Source: Ectocarpus siliculosus
Taxonomy: Eukaryota; Sar; Phaeophyceae; Ectocarpales; Ectocarpaceae
Direction: 5' to 3'
NCBI GenBank assembly: GCA_000310025.1
Contig: FN649751.1
Location: 6,984,381 to 7,048,380, forward strand
DNA: 64,000 bases
In this document: piece after piece, positions 1-12,840 of the stretch
How positions within the stretch are numbered: the stretch's first letter is position 1
Layout of the letters: the number at the start of each line of letters is the position of its first letter
Notes under the pieces: generated by a model
Seen by the model: only the letters and a program-made list of their open reading frames with translations
What the model was told of the DNA's origin: nothing
Databases searched by the model: none
Translations under genes and position numbers: made by a program

Positions 1-311
1 GCCATCCATGATGGCGAAACCTCGACATTCCTCATCTTCGCGGGGATACCATACCAACGTCTACGACAGCCTTACATTTTCGAGCGACCCCCCCACTCCC
101 CAATACGCCTCTTTGTCAGCATCTCGCGCAGCGATGACACTATTCATTTGCCTTTGGCTTTTTCCCTCTTCGTTTCCCGACTTACCCCGTGTCCCGATAG
201 ATTCAGCGCCGCCCTGCAAGAAGGGTGACGAGGAGACCTGCTAGACCGAGGGCATCAGGGGGCGGGGGCACGTTGCGCGTTGCTGTTCCCCGTCGCCCGC
301 GTGTGGCGCAG

Positions 312-3300
312 CCGGTGATTTTGCGAGAGCGCATCCTAGTGTGGGACATCTCGAGGCGGAGGTAGGCGTTACTGCTATCGTTGCCGCCGATGCTCTTGTT
401 GCCGACGTCATGGATCGCGTGGGATGGTTGCAAAGAGACCTGCCTAGCCTAGCTGTGGCATAGTTTCCGTTGGTTCGACTGCTGTGCTGTGGCATAGTTT
501 CCGTTGGTTCGACTGCTGTGCTGTGGCATAATTTCCGTTGTTGGTGTTGCGAAGTGCGGTGTTGATTTTTGAACCTCGTCAGTCCGCCTACCATGCCATG
601 CGTCTCTCGTTCCTTCTCCGAAGCCTCATAGCTCGTGTGAAAGCATGCTGCATCGCCACACGGGAAGACAAAAAATCCAGCCTGCATGTGTTGCGCGCGA
701 CTTTCATGGAATGCAATGGTCGACACCCTTGTGTGGCAAGGCTGCCTGCTGTGCATCGCTGTGGAGAATCGACGGCCTTACCGACTATTCGTGCCCGCTA
801 GACGACCCGCACACTAGCACCGCTGTTTCACCTAACCTACTGCCGACGGCTTAAACTGTTTGTTCTCATCGCGGACTTTTGGGTGTGCAGGTGCATCATG
901 CTTGAGGCACCCCCGCGTGACGAGCTGGTAGCCTGGCTTAACGCGCACCCGAACGCGGAGGTCTACACGGGACAGGGCGACCCACATGACGGTCCGGGTG
1001 AGGGCGGGATCATGGCTGACAACGGCGAGCCGCGGTCCCAGCACGACATCATTTACCTCTGGGATGCAATCAATCGGAGACGCCTGCCTCTCGAAGGTCA
1101 GTGGGCGTCGTTTTGAGATGCGCCTTAACTCCTTCGTACGCTAAACGCGTTCCGAGGGAAGTGCTGTCAATTGGGTGATATTCCGGTTGGACAGAGTGAA
1201 CGTTACGTTTGTGAATAATAACACGCCGCGAATGGACGTGTTGTGCAGCGAGGACTTTGGGTTGGGTCAACGCCTTTGGGGGAGATGAGCGCTGCAGTTG
1301 CGTTGTGTGTGTAGACTTTCACGTCTCTCTTTCCGTCTCTCTTGCTCCTCATGCCCCCTTTCTTCTTGCGCTCCAACGCTCAACGTAGGCTCAGCGCGTT
1401 TTTTCTTTGTTTGCTCTTGCCAAACCCTTCCCCACGAGGCCTTGTGTCTTCCTGTTAAACATACAATACAACAAACTGGTACAGCGTACTGTAATAAAAA
1501 AAATGACGCGCTTTTTAGGCCCCTATCGCTATGATCACTTGTGTGTCTCTGATGGCTTTATTCCCGCTCCCCGCCTCTCATCCACAGAGTGTCCAAAGAG
1601 GAGGAACGTGGCCGAATTCATCGCCGTCCGGCCGCACCTGTTCCTCTACGCCGGCCAAGACATACCCGAGCAAATCGCGTGGTACGGTGCGTGGGAGGCG
1701 AGGGGGGTCGCAGACGCCTACGCGGCGGTGACGGCCCTGGCGGGCGGGGACGAGGACGAGCGCATCCCCCTGTGGAACACCGTCACCAAGGAGAAGGTCA
1801 CCGGGAACGGTGAGACTTCGGGCTGTGAACGTCTGTTGGTTGGCGAACAACAGTCTCTCTCTCGCTCGCTCTCTCTCTACCCCTTCGGTGCTTGTGCCCT
1901 CTTGGTGGCCACTTGTTTGCGTTACTACCATTATGCTGTCGCTCTTCTCGCCCACATTGCGTGTGATGAGACCGCAAGCAATCCTCGTCAGCAGGCAGTA
2001 CTCGCCTCGGCGTGAGACCTGGCAAGTTTTGATGTGCGAGAGGATCGCATGCTCGCCAGCCTAACACGATTGCACGCGGCTGCATCGCCTGAAAGTCCTC
2101 GTTCATTTTTTTCGTTCATTTTTTTTGTTTTTCACTTATTGACTACACCCGCACTCCGCCGAACCCCTCCCATTCCCACTGCATGGTTGCCAATTTCCAC
2201 CCCGGTGCCTCCGTGCGTGTTGTCGCAGATGCTCCAAAGCGCGAGGGGATCCACATGTTCCTTCGGACACGTCCGCACATGCAGCTCTACACCGGCCAGG
2301 GGTATGAGCCGGACGACGCCGGGGCAGTGCCGCCTCCACCACCACAGCAGCAGCGGCAGCAGCAGCAGCAGCTGCAGGATCAGCTGCAGGATCAGCTGCG
2401 TCAACAACAGCATCAGCTGCTGCAGCTGCAGCAACAACAGCAGCGGTACGCCTCAGACTTCGCGTCATCTTCACCGCGCACCGATGGGTCGCCAGAAGCC
2501 AGAGCGTCGGCGGACGCGAATGAGACCGCCGCCGCCGCTGCCGCCGCCGCCGCTGCCGCCGCCACCGTCGCTGGTGCCGCAACCGCCGCTTTCCACCGGG
2601 CAACGGTGGATCAGGTCAGCGGTCGCCATGCTGCAGGGCATCCGCCTGGACGTAGCCTATCCCCCTGCAACGTATGGGCCCGTCAGCCAGGTGATCCCAA
2701 CCAAGCCGGACGGACCACGAGCGGTAGCGCTCCGGCGCCGGGCGGGGGCGGGGGCGGCGACGTCGCCGGTTCTCCGGCGGTGCGTTTTGAAGGCGCCGTA
2801 CCGGAGAGGGCAGCGGCTGCTGTCCACCGCCACGAGGCGCAGTCGACGACAACAACGGCGGCAGGTGGGGCCGGTAGTCATCAGGCGCGCGCTCCCGCGT
2901 CCCCGTCGTCGGTGTCATCGCTGGAGACAGGGCGCGATCACGACCCGCGCGCCCCGCAGACGGCGCTCTTGGCCATGATTGATACCGCGTCCTCCTCCCT
3001 GAATGGCTTCGACGGGAGCACGGTGTCGCCTAGGTCGGCCGGGTGGGCCGGCCAGTTGCAGCCGGGGACCGCGGCGGCGGCAGCCGCCGCTGCCGCTGCC
3101 TCTGCGATGGTGAACGGCGGCTACACGTTCCACCAGCAGCACCACGCCCACCAAGCGCCCACCGTGATCAAGCAACCCCTACTTGTTCATCAGCAGCTGC
3201 CGCAGCCGCAGGCCTTGCAGCGCTGGGGTCAGCCCTCAGTGCCGCCGCTTCCCGCGGGGCCCGTTTGGATGCCCCCGCACGGGATCGCCACGGCGGCTGC

Positions 3301-6300
3301 GGCGGCAGCGGGGCCCGGAGGGGCGGCGAACGGGTTCATGCCCGTTCCGTGCGCCCCTGGGTCCATGGCGGCAGCAGCGGCGGTGACGCCCGAGTATGCC
3401 TTCAACGGGAACTTGCCGAGGTTCCAACCTAGCATCGCGTGGGGCGGGGGGTTCGTGGGGCAGATGGGCGCGTGGGGCATACCCCCCTCTGCCATCCCAC
3501 AGGCGGGGCTCGGCGGAGTTCCTACGGCGGGATTAGATCTCGCTGCGCTAGTGCAGACTCTAGATGGCACCTCCAAGGCATCCAAGGCTAGTGCAGCAGC
3601 AGCAGCAGCAGCAGCGACCCCCGTGAAACGGGCGCCTGAGCCTGAGAGGCGGGCTGCTCCTCCTTCCGTACTTGGGGCTGGAGGCGCTGCTCAAGCTGCC
3701 GGTGCGATGCATGCTGCGTCTGCTACTGCTACTGCTAATGTTGACACGGGTCCAGACGCGAGCGCTGCGGAAGCGAGCTTAGTGGGGGTACGCCGGGTGC
3801 GCGAAGAGCCGAACGGCGACGGCGGCTTGGGCCAAGGGCAGCAGCAGCAGCAACGGCAGCAGCAACAGCGAGAGCAGCAGCAGCAACAGCAACAGCCGCC
3901 GCCGCAGCAGCAACAGCAGCAGCCGCAGCCGCCGCCCCAGCAGCAGCAGCAACAACAACCGCCCCAGCAGCAACATTATCAACCGCCGCAGCAGCAGCAG
4001 CAACAACATCAACCGCCGCCGCAGCAGCAGCAACAACAGCCGCCGCCGCCGCCGCCGCAGCAGCAGCAGCGGCAGCAGCAGCAGCAGCAGCATCAACAGC
4101 AGCAGCAGCGGCCGCACCAACAGCACCAACAGCAACCCCTCCACGACCAGCGCGTATCGACACACACGCCGGCACCAAACAAGAGGTTCAAGGGCAGGGG
4201 GGGTGCCGTTCTCAGGGGGCGTGGAGGCGCCGTGCTGAAGAACCAGAACAAATCTCCCAGCCCAACCTCGTCATCCGCGAACCTACATGCCGGCGGCGGC
4301 AGTGGCGGCAGGGCGGCGGCGGCAAACGGATCCGGGGCGGCACCCTCACAGACCGCGGAGCACCCGCGGCAAGGCCCCAGAGGGGGCGACGCGGATGGCG
4401 GTGGCGTGGCATGTAACGGGGATAGTGGGGCCGGAAAGCGGCCCGCCGCGGACCGTGTTGCGGGGGAGGGGCTGGTAGGGCGTAAGAGACCCGCGGCTAG
4501 GAAGGGCAAGGGACCGGCGGTCAAGGGGCTTGTGGGTGGCAAAGCGCCTGCGGCCAACAAGCCGGTAGCGGGCGGCAGTGGGCGCGGCGTTAGCGACGCT
4601 GAGGTCAGCGGCCGTTTTTTGTTGTTGTTGTAGACGGACTCTTTGTTGTAGTTGATCTTTTCCGCTTCAAGACATCGACGAAGCTTCCTTTCGGCGCTCA
4701 ATTCTCAAGGGATATGATCCGGTGTGCCGCAGTCTAGATCCCAATGTCGTGTTCTGCACGCGGAGAAGTTCGCCGCAAGGCTTTTTTCTGGAACTTGTCC
4801 TTGGCCTTGTTGACCTGTTCCCGTTTTTCGTCCTTCCTTGCTGCTGTGGGGGCACTTGTTCGTCTATCAATCGTCTTTGGCAGTTACAAAGAATCCTGTC
4901 CGGGGGCGACCCCGATGACCGCATATATATGTGGGACCCCGTGAGGGAGACCAAGTCGTACGGCGTGAGAGCTCCCAAGCGGAAGACGCTGCCCGAGTTC
5001 ATCAAGGTATGATATGTATGCGAGAAAGAGCCGTCCAGGAGGCCAAGCGGTGCCGGCACCCCCGCTATGCCACTGCGGTTTGCCTTCCAGCCCCGAGGAG
5101 AGGCCGTCCTCCCATGTACAATGCTGTCGTGTACCTTTCTTGACGAGATGCCCACGAATCACACCGGAGCCGTGTGGTATGCATGTCTTGGGTATGTTGT
5201 TTTCTCACCGCCCTTATCTGGCCGCTTGCGAAATAACGGGGAGCGGGAGGCTATCCAGGCCGCCGCCTTGTTTCGTTCTTGACGTGATGGGCATCATAAC
5301 TCATGTTAGGGTGGGGGGCAATATTGTACCCCCGTGGCCGCCGCCGATGCTCCCCAATTTGTCCGCCTTTGTAACCTTTCCCCAAGCCGTCATTAATCAA
5401 CGCCCGCATCCCCTCTCCCCCCTCGCTCCCTCGTCGTTTTGAAGAGACATCCCTTGTACGAGCTCTACGTGAACCAGGACTCGAGGGCGAAACCCGGCTC
5501 GTCTGGCTCTCGGCCTTCGGTAACGTCTGGCTCTCGGCCCTTGGCATCGTCTGCCTCTCGGCCTTCGACAACATCTGGCTCTCGGCCATCGGCGGCCTCA
5601 GCGGCGGCCGGCCCACCCCCGTCGAAGCTCGCAGCACAGGAGACCTCTCCCGTCAAGACGACGACGATCCGACCCCTGGACCGTAAGGCGTACAATGCCG
5701 GGAGGGATGTCATCATGAAGATCCAGAGCAAGCTTGACAATGATGTGGTGGCCCACAAGGCTCATCTCAAGAAGGTGAGAGAGCGAACCCGTTTGTCTTC
5801 AGGCTGGTAAGCGCCGCGCGTGGAATGGTGCCGAGCCCCGTGATGAATCGTTCACCGCGCGCGACCTCTGCAGACATAGACTTGTGAAGATGGCCGCCAG
5901 GGTGCGAGTTGTACCACGCCTTGAGATGGACCCTTCTCCGTCTGATCACTGCGATGTTTCCTGTCTCGCTCTACGTGAACTTGGTGCTTCACCATATTTA
6001 GCTTGCCCTAATCGTATGTGTCGTCCTCCCGCCTGCCCTACGCTGAAACACGACCATACGCCGATTGGTCGTTGTTGTTCCGTACGTGCAGGCGCTGCTG
6101 GAAGTGCGAGAGCTGTTGCTCGGCCTCCGGACGCTGCCGAACGCCCGCAACAAGGCGGCAGCGGACGTCCTGCTCCTCCTGGCCCACACGAAGACCTTCG
6201 CCGAGCCAACCAACTACGCCACGGTGGTGGGGGACCCCGTCCAGGTCCTGGCGAAGGAGATCGGCAACAACGTGCCCAAGGCGGTGCTTGCTCGTTACAA

Positions 6301-9300
6301 GACCGAGAAGCGCTTGGCGATGCAAAAGAGAAAGAAGCGAGACTCGAGGGCGGCGGCTGCGCTGGCCGCTGCCGCCACCGCCACCGCCCCCGACGGAGAC
6401 GCAAGAGGAGGAGGAGCAGCATCAGCAAGGGTAGGGGCGGTAGACTCTCCGTCGTCTCCCCCGTGCACACCGTCCCGAGCAGATGCTGGAGGTGATGGTT
6501 TTGGTGGTGATGGTGATGGTGCTGCCTCTACTCCTGGGAAACCTTCCCCAGCGGGTGTGGCCACAGCCGCCGGTGACGGTGATGGTATGACGACACCTTC
6601 GGCGAGGAGGGCGGGAGCAGGGCAAGCGTCATCGCCAGACGAAAATGAAACCGCTTCGGGCGCTAGCGATCCCGCCACCACCGCCGCCACCGCCGCCATC
6701 GCCGCCGCCGCCTCCGCCACCGCCGCCGCCCCCGCTGGCAACGGGAAGGGAAAGAACAAGGCGAGGAGCGGCAGCCTCGCCCGCGCGTCGGCCATGGTTA
6801 GGGCCAAGGCAGAGAAGACAGCAGCGGCGGAGGAAGCGGCTGCTGCTGCTGCAGCGGCGGCGGCGGCGGCGGCTACGGATACTCCGAAGGTCGCGGAAAA
6901 TGGGAAAACCCCTGAGAATGCCGCTGAAAATGAGAGCGGATCGTCCGACTGCGAGTCGGAGGCAACAGCACTCGCGAGCGAGGGGGAAGGGGCACCAGGA
7001 GCGGCGGCGGCGGGTACGGCGACAGCAGTGAACAGCGGCAGGAAGCAGCCGGCCGCAAGGGCAACGGCCGCCAAGTCTGCGTCGCCGGCGCCTGCAACCG
7101 GTGCGAAGCCTGCTAGCGTCGGCAGCAAGGGGAAGAAGCAGGGCGGGTGGAGCAAGAGAGCCAGGGCTCGACAGAGAAGAAGCACGCCGGCGAGGCCGAA
7201 ACCCCCTCCGAAGCCGCAGGGACCGAAGCCGGGAGACGGGTGCCTGAAAGGAGACGAGGTGTGTTTGGCGCCGCTGTGTATGTTGTGTTGGCCGGTGTTC
7301 GTCGTGGCAGGCTCCACTGTCTTGAGCAGCTAGTTGTGGGTGTACTATGGACCGCTAGAGATGCCCGGTTCCGCCGATCACCATATTTCACTGTCGCTCG
7401 CGCACAGATCCTGTGCGGTGGCAACGTAGCAGAAAAGTGCCGCTCTTGTTTCTTCCGCATGATTTCCGCTTTCCTCATATCCAGTTTCGCTCTCAACTCC
7501 CCTTGTTTGTCCACGGTCCTTCCGTCGCGGAAAATTGTCTGCGTTCGTTGATCTGGTGCAGGTGATCCACGAGTACTGGCCTGTTTCCGGGCCTCACTTC
7601 GTTCTGGCACAGCTCCTGCAGTGGCACAATGATGGAGAGGGGGGTAACCCCAACGAGCCTTTCGACGACAAGCTCCGAGGGTAAGCCGCCTTCTATTACC
7701 TACCCACACACCGTGCAGCGCGGACTATAATAGCGGGTCGTGCTACTCTGCCATCTATCGCTCACGTACTTCGGTCGGCGATGCGGTATGACTTTGTTTT
7801 CGACTATCGTTTTAGCTTGCATGAAATACGATATTTCGCCTTTGTCGCTCATATTGTATCGGAAGTGGGGACATGCGGGTGTTTTTTCTCTTGCGCCGGT
7901 TGTGCCGAGCAGAAGCCTTGCTTTCTCTCGCACCCGCCTGTCCCATTCGCGCCTCCCCCCGGACACAAACATCTGCGACATTTGCTATATGGACCCCCAC
8001 GCAACCGCGCGCCCCCCCGCAGTTGTGTCCGCCTCCCGGACGTCCTAGAGGCGTACGAGGGCATCGGCAGCTACACCAAGGACCAGCGGAAACTCCTCGT
8101 GACCCACCTGGAAGACCCAGAGCAGAGAAAGCACCCCTGGCCCGCCAAGCTCGACGTCGCCTTCGGCAAGGAGGACCCGGAAGAGCTCGCTGCCAAGGAG
8201 GCCGCCGCCTCTGCCGCCGCCGCTGTAGGCGAAGATCGAGGAGACCGTTCGGCGGCAGGAGACGCCGGTGCCGGTAGCGGCGGCGGCGGCGGCGGCGGCG
8301 CCGAATCGGCCGCCTCCCCCAAGGGCGACGCGCCCGGCAGCGGCGGCAGCAGGGGACCGGGGGGGAAGTTCACCGGAAAGGGTAGACGCGCCGGGTTCGG
8401 TGGCAAGGGGGCAGGGGCGGCCGCGGGGATGGCGGCCCCCGCCGGCGGGCTTGTGCTCCTCGGAAGCCCCATGGTAGACGCGACTCTGGAGGACACGCAG
8501 GGGCTCAAGGAGGTGATCGAGATCTTGAAGCGGGAGACCGGGCTCTCGGAAGGCGCTAACGGGGACGAGGGGGCGATCACTTTGAGGATGGAGGTGTGTA
8601 TGATGCTTGTGCGGGCGGGGGCTGTGGGGTAGGTGGAGGTGGTCGGGAGTTTGGGGGCGCAGGTGGGGGCAGTCGGGCCGAGGAGAGAGAAGGGCAGCGA
8701 CGGGCCCGGCTGCTGACGCCTTGCGTTTCGGTTTTGAACGAAGGTCATGATTTGTGTTTCACCGCACGTTGACTTGGATGTTTGATCGACCAACGGGCAT
8801 GGGTGACCACGATATATGGCAAGGTTTTGTTTCGGCAGATCCGTGCACGTCTCACCTCTCATGACTGTTTTAAACAACACATGTCTGGGTCGGCGTCGGT
8901 GGAACAGGAGGACGGGCCGCAGAACAGCACACCCACTCCGTGGGCTCAGTGCGACAGGTGCCTCAAATGGAGGAGAATACCCTGGCACATCGACCCTGAA
9001 ACGCTCCCAGAGTTGTGGACTTGCGAAAACAACACCTGGGATCCAGAGACGGCCAGCTGTGACGTGAGCTTTGTTCCGTCGTTCATATTGGAAGTGTGTA
9101 CATGCAATGTTCTTATGGAATGTTATTTGTACAACGTGTCAAATGTTTGTCTTGTATCATTCGAAGCTTCACTACGGTCATCATTTTTGTCTTTGGTATT
9201 CGTTTGTGTGCGATGCTGCCCGTCGCTGTCATCGTTGCTCTCTTGTAGCCTAGCCAGCCGTGCGATGGAATGGGCGAAGTCAGGAAAATGTGTGGTGTGA

Positions 9301-12300
9301 GCTCAGCAAAACCGAAGTCGTGGCACCACGTGCGTTGCTCTTGTTCATCAGGTTAATGCTATCAGCCGGTCGCTCCCCCCTGCCCCGCTTTCGACGTGTG
9401 TCCTCCTAAATGGCCTGTTTGTTATTTGAAACCTCAAATGTAGGTGGCAGAGGTTGTGGACGAGGAGGACATGGAGGCCTCGGTCATTGCCGGCTCCGCT
9501 ATCGTCGAGGAGAAGGCGCTAGTCGTGAGCTCTTGGATCGATGTTTTCTGCAACCAGACGCACAAGTGGTACCCCGCTAAGGTAATCAAGGAAGACAGGG
9601 AGGGAGACCGCGTGCTGGTGCAGTTCTTCGGCTGGTCGGAGAGATACAACCAGTGGGTGTCCAAGGTGCGTTTGGTGGCGGTGCGTTTTTATGGCCGGTT
9701 ACAGGCTGGGGGTTAGGGGAGGGTGCCTGATGGTGGCCGCGAAACTGCATACTTTTCTTGATTTTCTTGCTTTTTTTGCGGCATGTTGTTCTGTGTTGAA
9801 CTTTCGAGAAGAAGATCGCGTGGTACATCTGTTGTGGTGATAAAATGATGCTTTTTTGCCGGGCAGTATTTGCGTTTGCAGCTATTAGTTTTTCCACGTT
9901 TTTCGGTCATGTGCCCCTGGCTGGCCCAACTACCCGCTGGCGCTTCAATGCTGAGCAGCCAGTTCGAGAAACCTGACGTGTATGGTATTCGTTACCCCCA
10001 TCCCCCGACTTGGTTGGAGGTGGTTCGGGGATCAGGCCGTAACTTGGCACGATTTTTTACCATCATCACTGGGCGTGTTGTAGGGAATCGAGCTTTGCAT
10101 GTCTTCGTCCGAGTTCCCGCCCTCGCCCTTTCACTGACATTGCTGCCGTCCCGCTGCCTTCGCCTTTGCCGGTGACGTTGTTCTCGGTGGAACTCACGTT
10201 GCGCAGAAGAGCAAGGACCGCATCCGCCGGGTACACACCCATACCCAGGAGGTCGCACCCGCCCGCAAGTGGCTCAAGTAAGTAGACAGGCCGGCCAATC
10301 AAGTATCAACGGCTAGCGCAAAGAATGGGCGGAGAAGCTTTGTGTGCCAGCGTTAGTGTTTTGGAGAGGGGAAGGCGATGGGCGTTGTTGGTGCTCAGTA
10401 TGTTGATTGTTGTCGACCGTTTTTTGTTTCGAAACACACCGGTTTCCGCGGTCGAGGCGATGCATACATGATACCAGCAACTCCTGGAGATCATGACGCC
10501 CCGCTGTTGCCACTCACAAATGCACGCGGTCACTCACTGTCGCCGCCGCCTCGTCCTCTGGAACGTTCACGTATGCGGCAGATTCCGCATGGTGTTGTGT
10601 TCACTACCAAATATTGTTGAAATCTTGCTGCTTGTAGGTTCATCGCTAGAGTGTTTTGGGTCCTCTCTTACGCTTCTTGCTTCGGTTGGTCTTGTTTTTT
10701 GTCATCAGTAAAATGTACGGCCCGGGGTCCGGCGGTGGGTCCGAAGCGGAAAGGAGCGAAGCGGAGACCAAGCACCCGAAAAAGGGAGGGAGCGATAGAG
10801 ATGGAGGTGCATCAGGCAGCGGGTGTGGCTCCAACGACAAGCGAAAAGCCGTGGTGTTGGCGAAAACCGCCACACCAAAGGTGCGCATCTCGGCGGGTCA
10901 GATGGGACAGGTGGAGACGAGGGATTTGCGGGCAGAGACAGAGGCACAGACAAGCAGAGGCAAAGAGATGCTCGAACTTCTACTTATGTATCAACCATGT
11001 CGATGGTATCGTACTCGTGTTGGCCATAGTTCCACCGAATCTGCAACTTGGCCAGAGGCACCACCCGGAACACCGTATCATACGCAACGCCAATTACTGG
11101 TTGTCCCGCACCTTTCCCCCGAACAAGCACCTCTTGCCCCACCTGAAGAAGGCCCATCATTTCTCTCTCCGCCCCCCCCCCACCAGTCTGACTTCGTGTA
11201 CTACGACGGAGCCCCCAAGAGTTCGCTTTCGAGAGAAGAGAGAACCGAGGCGCGCCGCAATCGCACCCCGGCCGGACCGCATCCGCCGCCCAACGCTAGG
11301 TCGCCCCTCGTCCGCAGAAAGCTTGGCGGGGCTGCCAAGAGGAATATGGAGAGAAAAATGGCAGCCACGGCGGCGGCGGCAGCGGCGGCGGCATCAGCAG
11401 CGGCGGAAGTGGAGACTGGCGAAGCTTTGGGTGGCGAAGGTGATGGCAGCGATACGCCTGGCCGGCTTGGGGGGGCAGAGGCGGCGGCTGGTGATTGTGG
11501 CCGCGGAGACAATTTTGGAACCGAATCAAAGGATTTCGAATCCGCAGCTTCGGCGGCGGCGGACCGCGCGGTCCACAGCAAGGCGGCGGAGCACTTCCGG
11601 AGCTGGACCTCCAACGGAGACAGCGAGGGCGCCGTGGCGGCGGCGACGGCGGCGGCGGCGGCAGCGGCGGCCCTGCTGAAGCGGGGCGAGACCCCTTTCA
11701 AGCAGGACGAAGCGGACCACGCCAAGAGCCTGCTGTCCGGGCTGGCGACTGCCTTCCATTCGTCGCCGACGAGGGTGGCGAAGGAGACCTGGAAGCGATC
11801 ATCGGGCGGGTTTGGCGACTCGCCAGCGGAGCAAGACAACGGCCGTGGCAGGAACGGAGCGGAGGCCGGGGGGCGGTCCATGCTGACCATCTCGGCTCGG
11901 GACAGAGACCTCGCCCACTCCCCGTCGTCGTCGGTGTCGTCTTCGCCGGTTAGGGGCAAGCGGGTCTCGCCCATGTCTTCCCCACTGTCCTCCAGGATGA
12001 TGACCCCTCACCTGTCCATGGACTACCACCGGTCCGAGAGCCCGGGAATCGGGGACTCCGCTGCTGGGACTGAAAATGGCGGCGACCCCGCTCGGACGGA
12101 GAACGGCGACAGTCAAGCAGCCGTAGATCATCAGCACAGCGGTGGTTCGAACGGCGATCAATCGCACGACGGCGGAAGCGACCGCGCGGACGAGTGCAAC
12201 AACTCGGGTTGTCTCGAGGGTGGGGATGGCCATGCCCCGAAGACGCAGCCTCCTTGCTCTGCGTCCCCTCTCCTGCGCAGCGCCATCAACGGAAACAGCA

Positions 12301-12824
12301 GCGGTGGTTCGTGTGCCGCCTCCGCGCCCTCCTCCACCACGGCGGAAGTCAAAGGCACTCGGCAAGATGGGGAAGACAAGGCCAAGGGCGACGACAACGC
12401 CAGGGACGACGCTGCCAATCCCATGGCAGGCGAAGGGGAAACCACTCCCAGCACCAACACTAGCCGAAGCAGCAGCAGCACCACCGGCAGCAGCAACAAC
12501 AGCCCTACGGCTTCCAACTCTGCTGACAAGCCAAGCTCCCCGGTCTGCCCGCGCCTCCCGACACAGGCTGAGGCCGTTGACGGCGACGCTTGGGCGTGCA
12601 ACGGCCGCCGGGACGCCCGAGTCCCGGTCCGAGTGCCCCCCACCCTGGCCTGGAACCCGCCCCCATCCGACCTCGCCTCCGGAGGCTTGCAGCGCTCTTG
12701 CAAGCGACGCAAGATGCTCAGCGACGTCGCTCCTTCGCCGTCCTCGTCCTCCTTGACGCCGGGCCTGATGGAGGCGGAAGGGTGTGCTGCTACGGCGACG
12801 CGTCGGCCTTCTTCCGCCCCATAG
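312..12824 (+). CDS. Large chromatin-reader-like protein: four W..APKR..HP..LYxGQ modules, CW zinc finger, Tudor/chromo-barrel-like domain
   Basis: Proposed exons: 312-361, 891-1096, 1588-1809, 2229-4603, 4884-5006, 5445-5774, 6092-7258, 7562-7680, 8023-8593, 8839-9063, 9249-9296, 9444-9665, 10207-10277, 10709-10880, 11187-12824 (stop). All phases agree and give about 2,500 residues. Seen in order: three about 45-residue modules near residues 5-48, 70-112 and 143-190; a Gln/Ala/Pro-rich stretch; module four near 960-1005; a helical region near 1100-1170 weakly like a TFIIS N-terminal domain; a second ordered region near 1490-1590 (EYWPVSGPHFVLAQLLQWH, then PDVLEAYEGIG); a CW zinc finger near 1755-1800 with CDRC, KWRR, WTC and SCD; a Tudor/chromo-barrel-like stretch near 1840-1885 (KWYPAKVIKEDREG, GWSERYNQWVSK); and an Ala/Ser-rich tail. 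CW domains commonly bind methylated H3K4, so a nuclear chromatin role is inferred. The first exon and the exon 9 donor are the weakest calls, and the true start may lie upstream of the window. The protein as a whole is not recognised. Confidence 0.72.
453..540. repeat. 34-bp tandem repeat, about 2.6 copies
   Basis: A 34-base unit starting ctgtggcatagtttccgttg is present at 453-486, again at 487-520, and partly at 521-540 with one mismatch. It lies in the proposed first intron of the CW/Tudor gene. No function is visible. Confidence 0.9.
3838..4140 (+). repeat. CAG/CAA tract encoding a Gln/Pro-rich run
   Basis: About 300 bases of CAG and CAA codons broken by CCG proline codons, inside exon 4 of the CW/Tudor gene (roughly residues 695-796). 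Mixed CAG/CAA codons and Pro breaks make it an impure repeat, more stable than a pure CAG run but still likely to vary in length. The same reading frame has Ala runs at 2528-2578, 3070-3100 and 3595-3615. Such tracts are common in nuclear regulators. Confidence 0.9.
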
Positions 12825-12840
12825 AAGAAAAATACATCAC

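Larger units (their letters stand above)
327..5480 (+). other. Four copies of an unnamed about 45-residue protein module spread over exons 1-6
   Basis: Copy 1 is encoded by 327-361 plus 891-981, copy 2 by about 1042-1096 plus 1588-1672, copy 3 by about 1750-1809 plus 2229-2305, and copy 4 by about 4914-5006 plus 5445-5480. Each copy reads acidic-x-(R/I)-I-x-(L/M/V)-W-(D/N), a basic stretch, (A/C)-P-(K/P)-R, about 5 residues, (F/W)-(L/I), then (H/R)-P-x-x-x-(L/V)-Y-x-(G/N)-Q. An intron cuts every copy. In copies 2 and 3 it falls in the same phase (1) just before the A/C-P-K-R element, which suggests growth by exon duplication. I do not recognise a named family. Confidence 0.7.

Noticed and set aside
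3735-4178. Poly-Ala and poly-Leu frames on the minus strand
   Set aside because: They are the reverse complement of the CAG/CAA tract, open in all frames because the repeat has no stops.
6295-7317. A 340-residue minus-strand frame rich in Ala and Ser
   Set aside because: It is the shadow of exon 7 of the CW/Tudor gene. GC-rich exons here open the opposite strand by chance, and there are no splice sites or domains on that strand.
10881-11186. Continuous reading through this segment as coding
   Set aside because: It has a strong donor (AAAG/GTGCGC) and a long pyrimidine tract before CACCAG, is 306 bases long (a multiple of three) and has poor coding composition, so an in-frame intron is more likely. 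Retention is still possible.
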